Positions 17,806 through 27,301 of a stretch of 64,000 nt of DNA are shown piece by piece. A program made the position numbers and the translations under genes. The stretch covers positions 124,001 through 188,000 of the forward strand of contig NZ_CP046242.1 in assembly GCF_023205095.1 (NCBI RefSeq), given 5' to 3'. Position 1 is the first letter of the stretch, and each line of letters opens with the position of its first letter. The notes under the pieces are model-generated. The model was not told where the DNA came from. It made no database searches and saw only the letters and a list, made by a program, of their open reading frames with translations. The stretch is from Bizionia sp. M204 (GTDB lineage: Bacteria; Bacteroidota; Bacteroidia; Flavobacteriales; Flavobacteriaceae).

Positions 17806-19079
17806 TAGCCATATTTGTCCTTCCAGCGTTGTTTTAAAAACTCCCGTTGGGCGTTTTCACGTGCATTATTTCCGGGCTCATAAAACCTAGTGTTACTAAT
17901 TTCATTTGGCAGAAATTCTTGTTTGGCAAAATTATTTTCATAGTTATGCGCATATTGGTAATTCTCGCCATAACCAATTTCTTTCATGAGTTTGGTTGGT
18001 GCGTTTCTAATAGACAATGGCACGCTTAAATCGCCAGTATCTCGCACCACTTGTTGTGCTTTGCTAATGGCCAAATAGGCTGCATTACTTTTAGGTGAAC
18101 AGGCTAAATATGTTACACATTGACTTAATAAAATTCGGGATTCGGGATTTCCAATTGTGGAAACCGCCTGAAACGTATTATTGGCAATTACTAAAGCCGT
18201 TGGGTTTGCATTTCCTATATCTTCACTCGATAAAATAAGGAGGCGCCTGGCTATAAATTTCACATCTTCTCCACCTTCAATCATTCGCGCTAAATAATAC
18301 ACTGCGGCATTGGGATCGCTACCGCGAATAGATTTTATTAGTGCTGAAATGATATCATAATGTTGCTCACCCGTTTTATCATATCTAGCTGTATTATTTT
18401 GAATGCGTTGTGTAACCAATGCATTAGTAATGATAATATCTCCTGTGTCATGCGAATTGACAATTAATTCAAAAATATTCAATAGTTTTCGAGCATCACC
18501 TCCCGAAATACGCATTAAAGCTTCAGTTTCTTTTAACGTAATATTTTTTTGAGATAAGTAGGTGTCTTTTTCTATTGCACGTTTTAAAAGGGCTTCTAAA
18601 TCCGTTTTATTAAAGGCATTTAAAATATATACTTGACAGCGTGATAATAATGCCGGAATAACCTCAAAACTCGGGTTTTCTGTTGTGGCTCCAATTAGTG
18701 TTACCCAACCTTTTTCCACCGCTTGTAATAAGGAGTCTTGTTGCGATTTACTAAACCTATGAATCTCATCAATAAATAAAATAGGATTTTTGGTAGTAAA
18801 TAAACCACCCGACTGTTTTGCCTTATCTATAACCTCACGAATATCCTTAACGCCTGAATTTATAGCACTCAACGTATAAAATGGTCTGTTGGATTCTGTG
18901 GCAATAATATTTGCTAAAGTTGTTTTACCAATTCCAGGTGGACCCCAAAGTATAAGTGATGGGATTAATCCTTGCTTTATTTGATTGGTTAACGTACCAT
19001 TAGGACCTATTAAATGTGCTTGACTAATATAGTCGTCAAGCGTTTTAGGTCTTAAACGTTCTGCTAAAGGTTCATTCAT
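17802..19079 (-). CDS. rarA: replication-associated recombination protein RarA (MgsA)
   Basis: 425 residues, family length. AAA+ ATPase with Walker [10 protein letters not shown], Walker [16 protein letters not shown], sensor [11 protein letters not shown], arginine-finger region SRCQVY, and the tetramerisation/C-terminal part [21 protein letters not shown] and [14 protein letters not shown]. It acts at stalled forks, opening duplex ends and working with RecA and SSB. It is divergent from the rhomboid gene; an inverted repeat lies between them. Confidence 0.96.
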   Translation of the reverse strand: MNEPLAERLRPKTLDDYISQAHLIGPNGTLTNQIKQGLIPSLILWGPPGIGKTTLANIIATESNRPFYTLSAINSGVKDIREVIDKAKQSGGLFTTKNPILFIDEIHRFSKSQQDSLLQAVEKGWVTLIGATTENPSFEVIPALLSRCQVYILNAFNKTDLEALLKRAIEKDTYLSQKNITLKETEALMRISGGDARKLLNIFELIVNSHDTGDIIITNALVTQRIQNNTARYDKTGEQHYDIISALIKSIRGSDPNAAVYYLARMIEGGEDVKFIARRLLILSSEDIGNANPTALVIANNTFQAVSTIGNPESRILLSQCVTYLACSPKSNAAYLAISKAQQVVRDTGDLSVPLSIRNAPTKLMKEIGYGENYQYAHNYENNFAKQEFLPNEISNTRFYEPGNNARENAQREFLKQRWKDKYGY

Positions 19080-19152
19080 GGCGTAAATTTAATTATAATT
19101 ATAGGTTCTATTAGAATGGTTTTGTACATTTTGATTAACAATTTGTAATTAG

Positions 19153-19175
19153 TTGTCAATCTTACAGACTGACAA
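19153..19175. promoter_or_regulatory. 23-bp inverted repeat between rarA and the rhomboid gene
   Basis: TTGTCA-A-TCT and AGA-C-TGACAA form 10-base arms with one mismatch around TAC. It is about 75 bp before rarA and 47 bp before the rhomboid ATG, a natural place for a regulator controlling either. The binding protein is unknown. Confidence 0.45.
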
Positions 19176-19221
19176 TTTAACAGAACCTCATTAATGGTTA
19201 GTTTTTTGTTAGGATTTATCT

Positions 19222-19980
19222 ATGAAAAGTCAAGAAGAATTTAAATTTTCTAATCAGGTTATTTTAGTGCCAGTAGCATTTGTCTTGCTCATTTGGTTAG
19301 TATTCTGGTTTGAAATACGTTTTGGATTCGACTTCACAAATTATGGCATATTTCCGCAGAAGTTATTTGGGCTTCGTGGTGTTGTTTTTAGTGCCTTTAT
19401 TCATTCAGGCATCACGCATTTATATCACAATACCATCCCGTTATTTGTGCTAACCGCTGCCTTGTTTTATTTCTACAGAGAGATGGCTTGGAAAATCCTT
19501 ATTTTAGGAATTTTACTTTCGGGTTTGTTAACGTGGAGTATTGGCAGGCCAGCCTATCATATTGGTGCCAGTGGCCTTATTTATGTATTAGTTAGTTTTT
19601 TATTCTTTAAAGGTATTATAGCCAAGCATTTTAGGTTAATTGCTTTATCCTTATTAGTCATCTTCTTATATGGAAGTATGATTTGGTATGTACTACCTAT
19701 TAAAGATGGCGTATCCTGGGAAGGTCATTTATCCGGATTGATTGTAGGATTGGTTTTTGCTTTTATCTTTAAGAAACATCTTCCTATACCTAAAAAGTAC
19801 TATTGGGAACAACCAAGCTATATAGAAGAAGACGATCCGTTTTTAAAACATTTTGATGAACATGGTAATTTTGTTGAAAGTTTACCAGAAATCGAAGACG
19901 TTAAAGCAGACGTGGAGGAGGAGCACCAACCCAATTCTATAAACTATATTTTTAAAAAATCTGACGATTCATCAAACTAA
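19222..19980 (+). CDS. rhomboid-family intramembrane serine protease
   Basis: 252 residues with about six membrane helices. Catalytic Ser in GASGLIYV (GxSG, about residue 115) and His in EGHLSGLIVG (about residue 173), plus the conserved HLYHNTIPL of helix 2, give a complete Ser-His dyad. It cuts membrane-spanning substrates. A charged, Glu-rich cytoplasmic tail (about 200-252) is added. It overlaps the convergent rlmB gene by 9 bases. Confidence 0.92.
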   Translation: MKSQEEFKFSNQVILVPVAFVLLIWLVFWFEIRFGFDFTNYGIFPQKLFGLRGVVFSAFIHSGITHLYHNTIPLFVLTAALFYFYREMAWKILILGILLSGLLTWSIGRPAYHIGASGLIYVLVSFLFFKGIIAKHFRLIALSLLVIFLYGSMIWYVLPIKDGVSWEGHLSGLIVGLVFAFIFKKHLPIPKKYYWEQPSYIEEDDPFLKHFDEHGNFVESLPEIEDVKADVEEEHQPNSINYIFKKSDDSSN

Positions 19981-20709
19981 TCGTTGTCTTACTACTTCAT
20001 AAAGAATAGCACCACAAGCAACAGAAACATTTAAGGACTCTATAGAGCCGAGCAAAGGAAGTTTGGCTTTGCTATCTGCAAGTTTTAAAACCGATGGGTT
20101 TATACCTCGACCTTCAGAACCCATTATGATTGCGCATGGAACTGTAAAGTCAATATCATAAATGGTATCATTTGTTTTCTCGGTAGCCGCAATAACAGCA
20201 ATGCCCGAAGCCTGTAAATGAAACATGGCATCTTTAATATGATCCACACGGCAGATTGGCATTTTAAAAACGGCGCCAGCACTTGTTTTAATGGTATCGC
20301 CATTTATAGGTGCGCTTCCCTTTTTTTGAATAATAATACCGTTAACACCTGTGCATTCAGCCGTACGTATTATAGCCCCAAAATTACGGACATCACTCAA
20401 TTGATCGAGGAGCAAAAACAAAGGTGTTTTCCCAGATTCAATAACGTCTAACACTAAATTTTCAATATCATGATATTCTATTGGCGATATTTGTGCTACG
20501 GCACCTTGGTGGTTTTTGGATGTTAATCTATTCAGCTTTTCAATAGGAACATAGGATACATTAATGCTTTCCTTTCGGATAAGCGATTCTAAATCGTGGG
20601 CAAGGTTGCCTTGTAACCCTTTTTGAATAAAGATTTTCTCAATAGTCTTACCGGCTTGAATAGCTTCTATAACTGAATGTAAGCCAAAAATTAATGTTTC
20701 TTGTTCCAT
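19972..20709 (-). CDS. rlmB: 23S rRNA (guanosine-2'-O)-methyltransferase RlmB
   Basis: 245 residues: an N-terminal substrate-binding domain (LIFGLHSVIEAI, about 1-75) and a SpoU/TrmH knotted methyltransferase with the three motifs NFGAIIRTAE, MGSEGRGI and LNVSVACGAILYE. In E. coli RlmB methylates G2251 in the peptidyl-transferase P-loop. The start ATG follows a near-consensus TATATTTA box. Confidence 0.94.
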   Translation of the reverse strand: MEQETLIFGLHSVIEAIQAGKTIEKIFIQKGLQGNLAHDLESLIRKESINVSYVPIEKLNRLTSKNHQGAVAQISPIEYHDIENLVLDVIESGKTPLFLLLDQLSDVRNFGAIIRTAECTGVNGIIIQKKGSAPINGDTIKTSAGAVFKMPICRVDHIKDAMFHLQASGIAVIAATEKTNDTIYDIDFTVPCAIIMGSEGRGINPSVLKLADSKAKLPLLGSIESLNVSVACGAILYEVVRQRLV

Positions 20710-20758
20710 ATAAATATAATAAATGTTTAATTTGAAATCTTAAGCATAATTGAAAAGA

Positions 20759-20785
20759 AAAGAGACTGCACGAAGCAGTCTCTTT
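20759..20785 (-). terminator. terminator of the SusCD-type operon
   Basis: AAAGAGACTGC and GCAGTCTCTTT form an 11-bp perfect stem with a 5-base loop, 26 bp past the last gene of the operon (minus strand). The flanking A-run on the plus strand gives a U tail on the minus-strand transcript. Confidence 0.8.
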
Positions 20786-20810
20786 AATTATTTAAATTTG
20801 AATATAAATA

Positions 20811-21692
20811 TTATAGCGGAGTAACAGTGTACTCATAACCGTTTTGTACTACAAGGCTAGCTATAAATAAAACATTTCCAAAAGTAGTACTACCTGGAGT
20901 ACTTAAAGTATAACCACCTGAATAATCAAATGTTGTTTCTGGCATAAGAAAATCTTGGCTATATGTTAATTTAACAGGAATTGGTTCATTAAAGCCGTAA
21001 TTTTCGAAAGGATTCTCATATAAATCTGCGGCAATCATGTACATGCCATCAGCTAAACCAGAAACTGAACCCACTTCAGGACAATCTGATGTCCCAGCAA
21101 TGTAATCAATTTGGTTACCATTTCCATCATATAATATTAAATCCATGTCAATTGGACAGAAACTATCAATATTAACACCATTTTCAGAGAAGCTTCCATC
21201 CCAAGATAGAACTAAATCTAAAACATCATTAATGTAATCACCTGATATGGTAGCATTGAATGTAAAAGGAGACAAGATTATATTAGTATCTGCTGATTTA
21301 GCAGTAATAGTAAAAGTCTCATCATTTTCAATATCACCAGTTGCGTATATTACAACGTCTGCTGAACTAGAAGTACTCCCAGCAGATATGATGATAGTAT
21401 GATCGAAATCAAAATCCTCACCTTCTGTTGCGTCTCCGCTCGTTTGCTCTAAAACAATAGCATAATCCAATTCTTGAGGTTCTGCTATGCTAGCTGTAAT
21501 AGTAAATGTTGCTTCACCGTCAGTTTCTAAAACCGTAACGTTATTGTCGGTAGCGCTCATAGTAACTGCCACTGGCGAGTAAGCAACTGCTGGCACTTCG
21601 TTAAAATCATCATCATCACAAGATGTAAGCGCTGTTAATAGCAACGCAGACAGTGATAAATATTTAATAGAATTTTTATATATATTATTCAT
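20811..21692 (-). CDS. outer-membrane lipoprotein with Calx-beta-like domain
   Basis: 293 residues. The lipobox ALLLTALTSC is followed by Asp-rich CDDDD, a surface-export-like acidic patch typical of Bacteroidota surface lipoproteins. An Ig/Calx-beta-like region (about 50-150, with EGEDFDFDHT) and a second beta domain with WDGSFS, GTSDCPEVG and YENPFENYG follow. Last gene of the susC-susD operon, so probably a surface binding partner (SusE/F-like by place, not by sequence). Related in layout to the gene before it. Confidence 0.8.
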   Translation of the reverse strand: MNNIYKNSIKYLSLSALLLTALTSCDDDDFNEVPAVAYSPVAVTMSATDNNVTVLETDGEATFTITASIAEPQELDYAIVLEQTSGDATEGEDFDFDHTIIISAGSTSSSADVVIYATGDIENDETFTITAKSADTNIILSPFTFNATISGDYINDVLDLVLSWDGSFSENGVNIDSFCPIDMDLILYDGNGNQIDYIAGTSDCPEVGSVSGLADGMYMIAADLYENPFENYGFNEPIPVKLTYSQDFLMPETTFDYSGGYTLSTPGSTTFGNVLFIASLVVQNGYEYTVTPL

Positions 21693-21711
21693 TGTTATCT
21701 AATTTATTTGA

Positions 21712-22533
21712 TTAGTTAGGAGTATAAACATAGGTATTTCCTGAATTATCGAAAAATGGTCCAGAATCTACTGTAGTACTATTATAAAGGATATACCCAT
21801 TTATAGTAATTACACCAGTAGTTGGGTCAACAGTTCCAGAACCTTGAACTAAATATCCGCCTCCAAGAACTAAAGTATCAATTGTGATATCACCACAAGA
21901 GTCACTAAATTCGAATGGAATAGGGTTACCTCCAGAAGTTAATCCTGGTAGCGTACTATGCTCGTAAACACCGTCAGCTAATTCAGTTACGGTAACATTG
22001 GCAAAAGGACCAGATGTTGTAACATAATCACCAGCTAAATCAGAATTACAAAGGTAAGATATGTTAATCTTTAACGATCCTGTTCTTCCACTTGGAATTA
22101 CACCGTTCCCACCGCTTGTTCCAACGATATCTAGAATTAGTGTAAATGTACTAGGTGCAGAAATTGAACTATCATCAGAAAGTACTGTAAACGGTACCTC
22201 TCCTGTTAAATCTCCTTCAGGGGTTAAAGTTACAGACGTAGTTGACAAATCGTAGTGAATCCCCGCTATTGCAGTTGACGCAGAATTAACTTCAATAGTT
22301 AAAGCAACATCTTCAGTTATGGATGCCCTGTTTGGCCCAATAACTTTTACTGTAGCACTTCTGTCATAACTCCCGGTACCTTCGGTTACCAAAGCATTCA
22401 ATGTTGAACTTGTGAATCCGACCAAATCAGGTGTCTCACTAATTGCATCTGTTAACACATCATCATCAACTAAACACGAGGTAAAGGATAACGATAGCGC
22501 CATTAAGATTAAAAATTTATTTATTGTTTTCAT
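21712..22533 (-). CDS. outer-membrane lipoprotein of the SusCD operon
   Basis: 273 residues. Lipobox MALSLSFTSC, then a short acidic stretch and a Calx-beta/DUF1735-like Ig domain (about 45-155: TEGTGSYDRSATVKV, AGIHYDLST, FTLILDIVG). The C-terminal half has LCNSDLAGDY and ending YVYTPN. It lies 19 bases from both neighbours' ends, so all four genes are one transcript. Likely substrate-binding at the cell surface (inference from operon). Confidence 0.8.
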   Translation of the reverse strand: MKTINKFLILMALSLSFTSCLVDDDVLTDAISETPDLVGFTSSTLNALVTEGTGSYDRSATVKVIGPNRASITEDVALTIEVNSASTAIAGIHYDLSTTSVTLTPEGDLTGEVPFTVLSDDSSISAPSTFTLILDIVGTSGGNGVIPSGRTGSLKINISYLCNSDLAGDYVTTSGPFANVTVTELADGVYEHSTLPGLTSGGNPIPFEFSDSCGDITIDTLVLGGGYLVQGSGTVDPTTGVITINGYILYNSTTVDSGPFFDNSGNTYVYTPN

Positions 22534-22552
22534 ATGTGTTTTTTTTTAAATA

Positions 22553-24043
22553 TTAGTTTGCCCAAAATATTTTACTAGTAAATACGTTTGGTTGTGCTGG
22601 TACATTAGCACCATTTCCAGAGATTTCTGAAGATGGGTAAGCTAAACGTACAGGTCTTGTTGGTTCAGGTGATAGTAATGAAATTGGTAAATTAGATGGA
22701 TATCCAGTTCTACTAAAATCATACCAACTTTGAATAGCATCAAGGCCGTTTAAAGCAATCCATTTTTGAGTAATAATAGCCTCTAATTTATTGGAAGTAG
22801 ACCCCCAACTTACTAAATCAATAGGCTGCGTATAGTATCCAGCAGCATTAGGTACTCCTAAATAGTCAAAAGATGCAGCAATACCGTTTTCATAGTGCTG
22901 TTGTGCACCTGACAAATAGGTTTTTAAAGCAGCTTCTGCTTGTAAAAATTCTGCTTCAGCTAATGAAAAGATAACTGAATTTTGTTCAGCACTCTTTAAA
23001 AGACCAGGACCTATATTAGAAACAAATGGCTCTGTTAAAAGACCACCTGGAGGATAGAAATCTAAACCTTGAACTACACCTAGATGGCCATCTTCTGGTT
23101 CCTCATAGATATAATCAATTCTTGGGTCATTAAAGTCTGTCAATTTATCTAATACAAAAGGTGTTGCACATGTAGCAAAGTAATTGTTTACATATTCACC
23201 AGCGGTAGTTTGACCATAGTTACCCCAAAATGGGCTTTGCTGATCTTCTTGATCCGTGTATCCTGGGTTAGCAGTTGCATTGTCAGTTATAAAACCAGAG
23301 CCTTCATTAGCAATTTTTTGAAATTCTGTAGTAAGGTATCCAGATCTTCCAGCCATATCAGACTGTCTAACTAATATTCTTAATTTTACAGTATTTGCAA
23401 ATTTCTTCCATTCGTTCATATCTCCAGCATACATAATATCTGCTCCGCCTGGATTAAGTACATCTCCGTTTGCATTACCAGCGTTTATTAATGCTATAGC
23501 ATTGTCTAATTGAACAATTAAGTCTTCATAAACTGTTAACGCATCATCAAAAGCAGGTGTTGGATTTTCACCTCGTAATAAAGCTTCGAAATAAGGAATA
23601 TCTCCATATGTATCCACTAATATCTGGAAATGGAAAGATTTCATAATTTTCGCAATAGCTGTATAGTACTCATAATTCTCAGTATCAACATCAAATGTAT
23701 GATATTGCTTCAAAGCAGCTTGATATTGGTAATCCCATATTGTTGAATAGAAAGTGGAATTTACTCTATACTCAAATTCACTTTGATACCAAGAGTAACC
23801 ATCTGATTGACTCCAATTGTACATCATTAAGTTACCAAGAGTATTCAGACGACGAGCACCTCCCGGAGGCGTCGTAATCGTATAAGCACTGTATCGCTGC
23901 GCTACTGGCAACAGCAAATCAGGTGATGTTGTTAGTGGATTATTTGGGTCTGTATTGACATCCAAATAATCATCACTACAAGCAACTGTAATAACGGAAA
24001 GCATTACAATTGAGAATAATTTAAATATATTTTTCATTTTCAA
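22553..24043 (-). CDS. SusD/RagB-family outer-membrane lipoprotein
   Basis: 496 residues. Lipoprotein signal VMLSVITVACS followed by DDYLDVNTDPNNP, the standard SusD-like_2 start; TPR-rich body; FSLAEAEFLQAEA, the conserved helix near the C-terminus, and the end PTRPVRLAYPSSE are family hallmarks. SusD caps the TonB-dependent SusC pore and captures nutrient. It sits 12 bases from the susC-like gene. Substrate cannot be deduced: no glycosidase, peptidase or regulator is next to it. Confidence 0.94.
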   Translation of the reverse strand: MKMKNIFKLFSIVMLSVITVACSDDYLDVNTDPNNPLTTSPDLLLPVAQRYSAYTITTPPGGARRLNTLGNLMMYNWSQSDGYSWYQSEFEYRVNSTFYSTIWDYQYQAALKQYHTFDVDTENYEYYTAIAKIMKSFHFQILVDTYGDIPYFEALLRGENPTPAFDDALTVYEDLIVQLDNAIALINAGNANGDVLNPGGADIMYAGDMNEWKKFANTVKLRILVRQSDMAGRSGYLTTEFQKIANEGSGFITDNATANPGYTDQEDQQSPFWGNYGQTTAGEYVNNYFATCATPFVLDKLTDFNDPRIDYIYEEPEDGHLGVVQGLDFYPPGGLLTEPFVSNIGPGLLKSAEQNSVIFSLAEAEFLQAEAALKTYLSGAQQHYENGIAASFDYLGVPNAAGYYTQPIDLVSWGSTSNKLEAIITQKWIALNGLDAIQSWYDFSRTGYPSNLPISLLSPEPTRPVRLAYPSSEISGNGANVPAQPNVFTSKIFWAN

Positions 24044-24055
24044 GATTGTTTAAAA

Positions 24056-27000
24056 TTAAAATTCAAGATTAACATTGATACCAAATGATCTCGTTGGAGG
24101 AGATTGGAAATATCCACCTAAACCAATACCGTTTCCAGCTGAATTATTAAATTCAGGATCTGAAAATCTGTTTTCTTCTGGTAACCAAGTAACTAAATTA
24201 CGACCGATAAGTGCAACTGATAGTTTAGAAACAAACGCCTTGTCTAAAAATTTAGATGGTAAGTCATAACGTAAAGAAAGCTCTCTTAATTTTACTGCTG
24301 TAGCATCTTTAACATAGTTTTCTTTAATATCGTTGTACGTATTAGTCCAAAAGTTTTGACGTCCTCCTGTTACTTGGATATTGTTGTTTTCAACATATAC
24401 CGGAGCATCTTCTGTTCCAACATTCACTACTGAATTAGGGAACACGAAATCTTGACGGTTAGAAGATACACTTTCTTGAGATCTTCCTGTGAACTCCATA
24501 GCATCTGCCAATTGCGAGATGTAAACATGACCTGTTCTATAATCCATTGTACCAGTTAAAGTAAATCCTTTAAAACTTACAGCATTAGTTAAACCAACAA
24601 CGTAATCTGGTGTTGTTTTTCCTAAATTTTTAAGTCCACCTACGATTGGATTACCCGTGTTTGCATTAACTATAACGCGACCTTGGTCATCTCTTTCGTA
24701 ACCTACAGCTCTAACTTGTGGGAAATCTTCTCCTACAACAGCCCATAAGCCTGAAGTTGTTCCGCCAGATACTTGTACTTGATCTAATCCTGGTTGGATA
24801 GAAGCAACTTGTTGCTCATAAGACGTGAAGTTAACATTAATGTTCCAATTGAAGTCACCAGCATTAGCCGCTTTAAAAGGCACTAATCCAAGACTTAATT
24901 CAAGACCTGATCCTTCTATAGAACCAATGTTTGTTAAAATGCTATTAGAACCCGCAGATGGCGCTGTTGTAGCAGTTGTAATTAGATCTGTTGTTTTAGT
25001 ATCATAATACGCTGCGTCTAAAGTTACACGACGGTTTAAAAACTCTAAATTTAATCCAAATTCATTTGTTTGAATTTTTTCTTTCTTCACATCTTTATCT
25101 ACTGCAGTTCCTGAAACAACAAACCCGTTAAGACCAGTTGATGAATAAGGGAAACCAGCTTGTTGAGCGTATGTTTCATTTACTTGGTATGGACCAAGGT
25201 CATTATAAACAGTAGCATTACTATAGGTTAATTTACCAAAGTTTAAAGCATCAAAGTTTAATAAATCAGAGAATAAGAAAGATAAACCAAAGGAAGGATA
25301 GAAATAACTATTGTTATCACTAGATAAGGTAGAAGTATAATCTTGTCTACCTGAAAAACTTGCAAAAAGGAAGTTGTCATATCCAAGTGTAAAATCACCA
25401 AAAAGACCATATGTTCTCTTTATAGATTCATTAACAAATGCTCCACCAGTTAATCCACCAGCCAGTTGGCCTGTAGTATTAGAAAGGTCGTAGAATCCAG
25501 GAATACTTAAGTTATTCGCGCGATATGCACTTTGTCTAAATCTTTCAGTTGTACCAGTTGCACCAACTATGGCTCTCATAGTTACTTTATCTACAATGTT
25601 AAATTCACTTTGAGCTAAAAAGTCAGTTGTGTAATCGATAGATTGTAATTCATAATCTTGTACAAATGATGACACAGGATCAGGACGACCAGCTGTTTCT
25701 AAATACGCACTGTTAGGTAAATAGTTTTGAGCGTCTCTGTATTCTTTACCTATTTGGTTGTAACTATTAACACCAAAACGACCTGTTAGTTTTAACCAAT
25801 CAGCTACTTCCCAATCTGCGTTCATGTTAGCAACTAAACGATTAGATTTGTCCGTATCTCTGTTGGTATCAATAGCCCAATAAGGGTTCTGATAGTAAGC
25901 ATTATACCAGCCATTAGGAGAAGCGTATAAGTCATTTCTCCAATCTTTATAATTGCTTAAAGGAATGTTAGCTGAAGTATTTAAAATAAACCAATATAAT
26001 GGTCTGTCTTGAGATCCGATAGTATTACCTACTAAATCAGTTTTGTCAGTTGTAAAACTAGACGTTAAACCTAATTCAAGATTACCCATTTTTCGGCTTG
26101 CGTTTACTCTAAATGTATTTCTAGTATAACGATCGTCAGGAACAATACCATCCGTTTCTAATTTACCAAAAGACATGTAAAATCTGTTTTTTTCATCACT
26201 TCCTGATAAATATACAGTATTACTTGTAGAACCACCGGTGTTGTAGAAATCTTTTAAATTATCTTTTACTGGCGCGTAAGGTAAAGTTTGATAAGATCCG
26301 TCAGCAAATATAGGACCTACTCTTCTTTTAACACCATCAAATCTAGGACCCCAGTTTGTATTTTCATATGGATCATATGCACCTTGCCATCCTGTACCAT
26401 ATTGTGTTTGGAAGTCTGGCATATAAGCTACTTCTTCAATTGTGTAAGAAGAATTGATACCTACCGTAAATCTATCACCGCTTCTACCTGTTTTAGTAGT
26501 AACAAGTAATGCTCCATTACCCGCTTTTGAACCATAAAGAGCTGCTGCTGTAGCACCCTTTAAAGTAGTTAAGCTTTCAATGTCATTAGGGTTTAATTGA
26601 TCAAAAGCACCTTGTGTAGAGATGGATCCATCAATAACAATTAATGCAGAGTTTGACTGTGTTATAGAACGAAGTCCACGTAATAATATTTGTGAACTAG
26701 GGTTAACACCGTTGTCTTGAACGTTAATTTGTAAACCAGCTACTTTACCAGCAAGTGCTGATGCGGCAGATTGTGGTTGAACAGTTAACAGTTCGTCGCT
26801 ACCAACCGATTCCGTCACATAGGAAGTCTCTCTCTTTTCTCTCTTAATACCTAAAGCTGTAATTACAACTTCTTCAAGAGCTTGACTATCCACCTCCATT
26901 GCAAAGCTAATGGTGTTAGATGCACCAACAGTCATTTCTTTTGTTGTGTATCCAATAAAGGAATAGGTTAGTACATCACCTGGACTAGCATTGACGGAGT

Positions 27001-27181
27001 AATTACCATCAAAATCTGATTGAGTTCCAGTTGCAGTACCTTTTACAATAATATTAACTCCAGGGAGCGGTAATCCGTTTTCATCGGAAATCGTTCCTGA
27101 AATTGTTTTTTCTTGCGCAAACGTAAGTTGCACAACAAACGCTAGAAATAGCGTTAAAATTCCACTAAACTTTGTTTTCAT
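24056..27181 (-). CDS. SusC/RagA-family TonB-linked outer-membrane transporter
   Basis: 1041 residues. Signal peptide ending in TFAQ (about 22); CarboxypepD_reg-like domain (about 24-105, GLPLPGVNIIVKGT and FDGNYSV); TonB-box-like and plug domain (about 110-225, with LKGATAAALYGSKAGNGAL); 22-strand barrel ending in aromatic Phe (NVNLEF). No N-terminal STN domain, so no transmembrane anti-sigma signalling is expected. First gene of the operon with SusD and two lipoproteins; 120 bp separate it from the BamA-like gene. Confidence 0.96.
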   Translation of the reverse strand: MKTKFSGILTLFLAFVVQLTFAQEKTISGTISDENGLPLPGVNIIVKGTATGTQSDFDGNYSVNASPGDVLTYSFIGYTTKEMTVGASNTISFAMEVDSQALEEVVITALGIKREKRETSYVTESVGSDELLTVQPQSAASALAGKVAGLQINVQDNGVNPSSQILLRGLRSITQSNSALIVIDGSISTQGAFDQLNPNDIESLTTLKGATAAALYGSKAGNGALLVTTKTGRSGDRFTVGINSSYTIEEVAYMPDFQTQYGTGWQGAYDPYENTNWGPRFDGVKRRVGPIFADGSYQTLPYAPVKDNLKDFYNTGGSTSNTVYLSGSDEKNRFYMSFGKLETDGIVPDDRYTRNTFRVNASRKMGNLELGLTSSFTTDKTDLVGNTIGSQDRPLYWFILNTSANIPLSNYKDWRNDLYASPNGWYNAYYQNPYWAIDTNRDTDKSNRLVANMNADWEVADWLKLTGRFGVNSYNQIGKEYRDAQNYLPNSAYLETAGRPDPVSSFVQDYELQSIDYTTDFLAQSEFNIVDKVTMRAIVGATGTTERFRQSAYRANNLSIPGFYDLSNTTGQLAGGLTGGAFVNESIKRTYGLFGDFTLGYDNFLFASFSGRQDYTSTLSSDNNSYFYPSFGLSFLFSDLLNFDALNFGKLTYSNATVYNDLGPYQVNETYAQQAGFPYSSTGLNGFVVSGTAVDKDVKKEKIQTNEFGLNLEFLNRRVTLDAAYYDTKTTDLITTATTAPSAGSNSILTNIGSIEGSGLELSLGLVPFKAANAGDFNWNINVNFTSYEQQVASIQPGLDQVQVSGGTTSGLWAVVGEDFPQVRAVGYERDDQGRVIVNANTGNPIVGGLKNLGKTTPDYVVGLTNAVSFKGFTLTGTMDYRTGHVYISQLADAMEFTGRSQESVSSNRQDFVFPNSVVNVGTEDAPVYVENNNIQVTGGRQNFWTNTYNDIKENYVKDATAVKLRELSLRYDLPSKFLDKAFVSKLSVALIGRNLVTWLPEENRFSDPEFNNSAGNGIGLGGYFQSPPTRSFGINVNLEF

Positions 27182-27301
27182 TTTGTATTTTATTTGAATT
27201 AGTCTAGGCCAAAAATCATAATAAAAAGTTAATTAAACAATAAATAAGGGTTAAAATTTCAAAATATTTTCAAAAACTACGCTTTTTAACACCTATTATT
27301 C

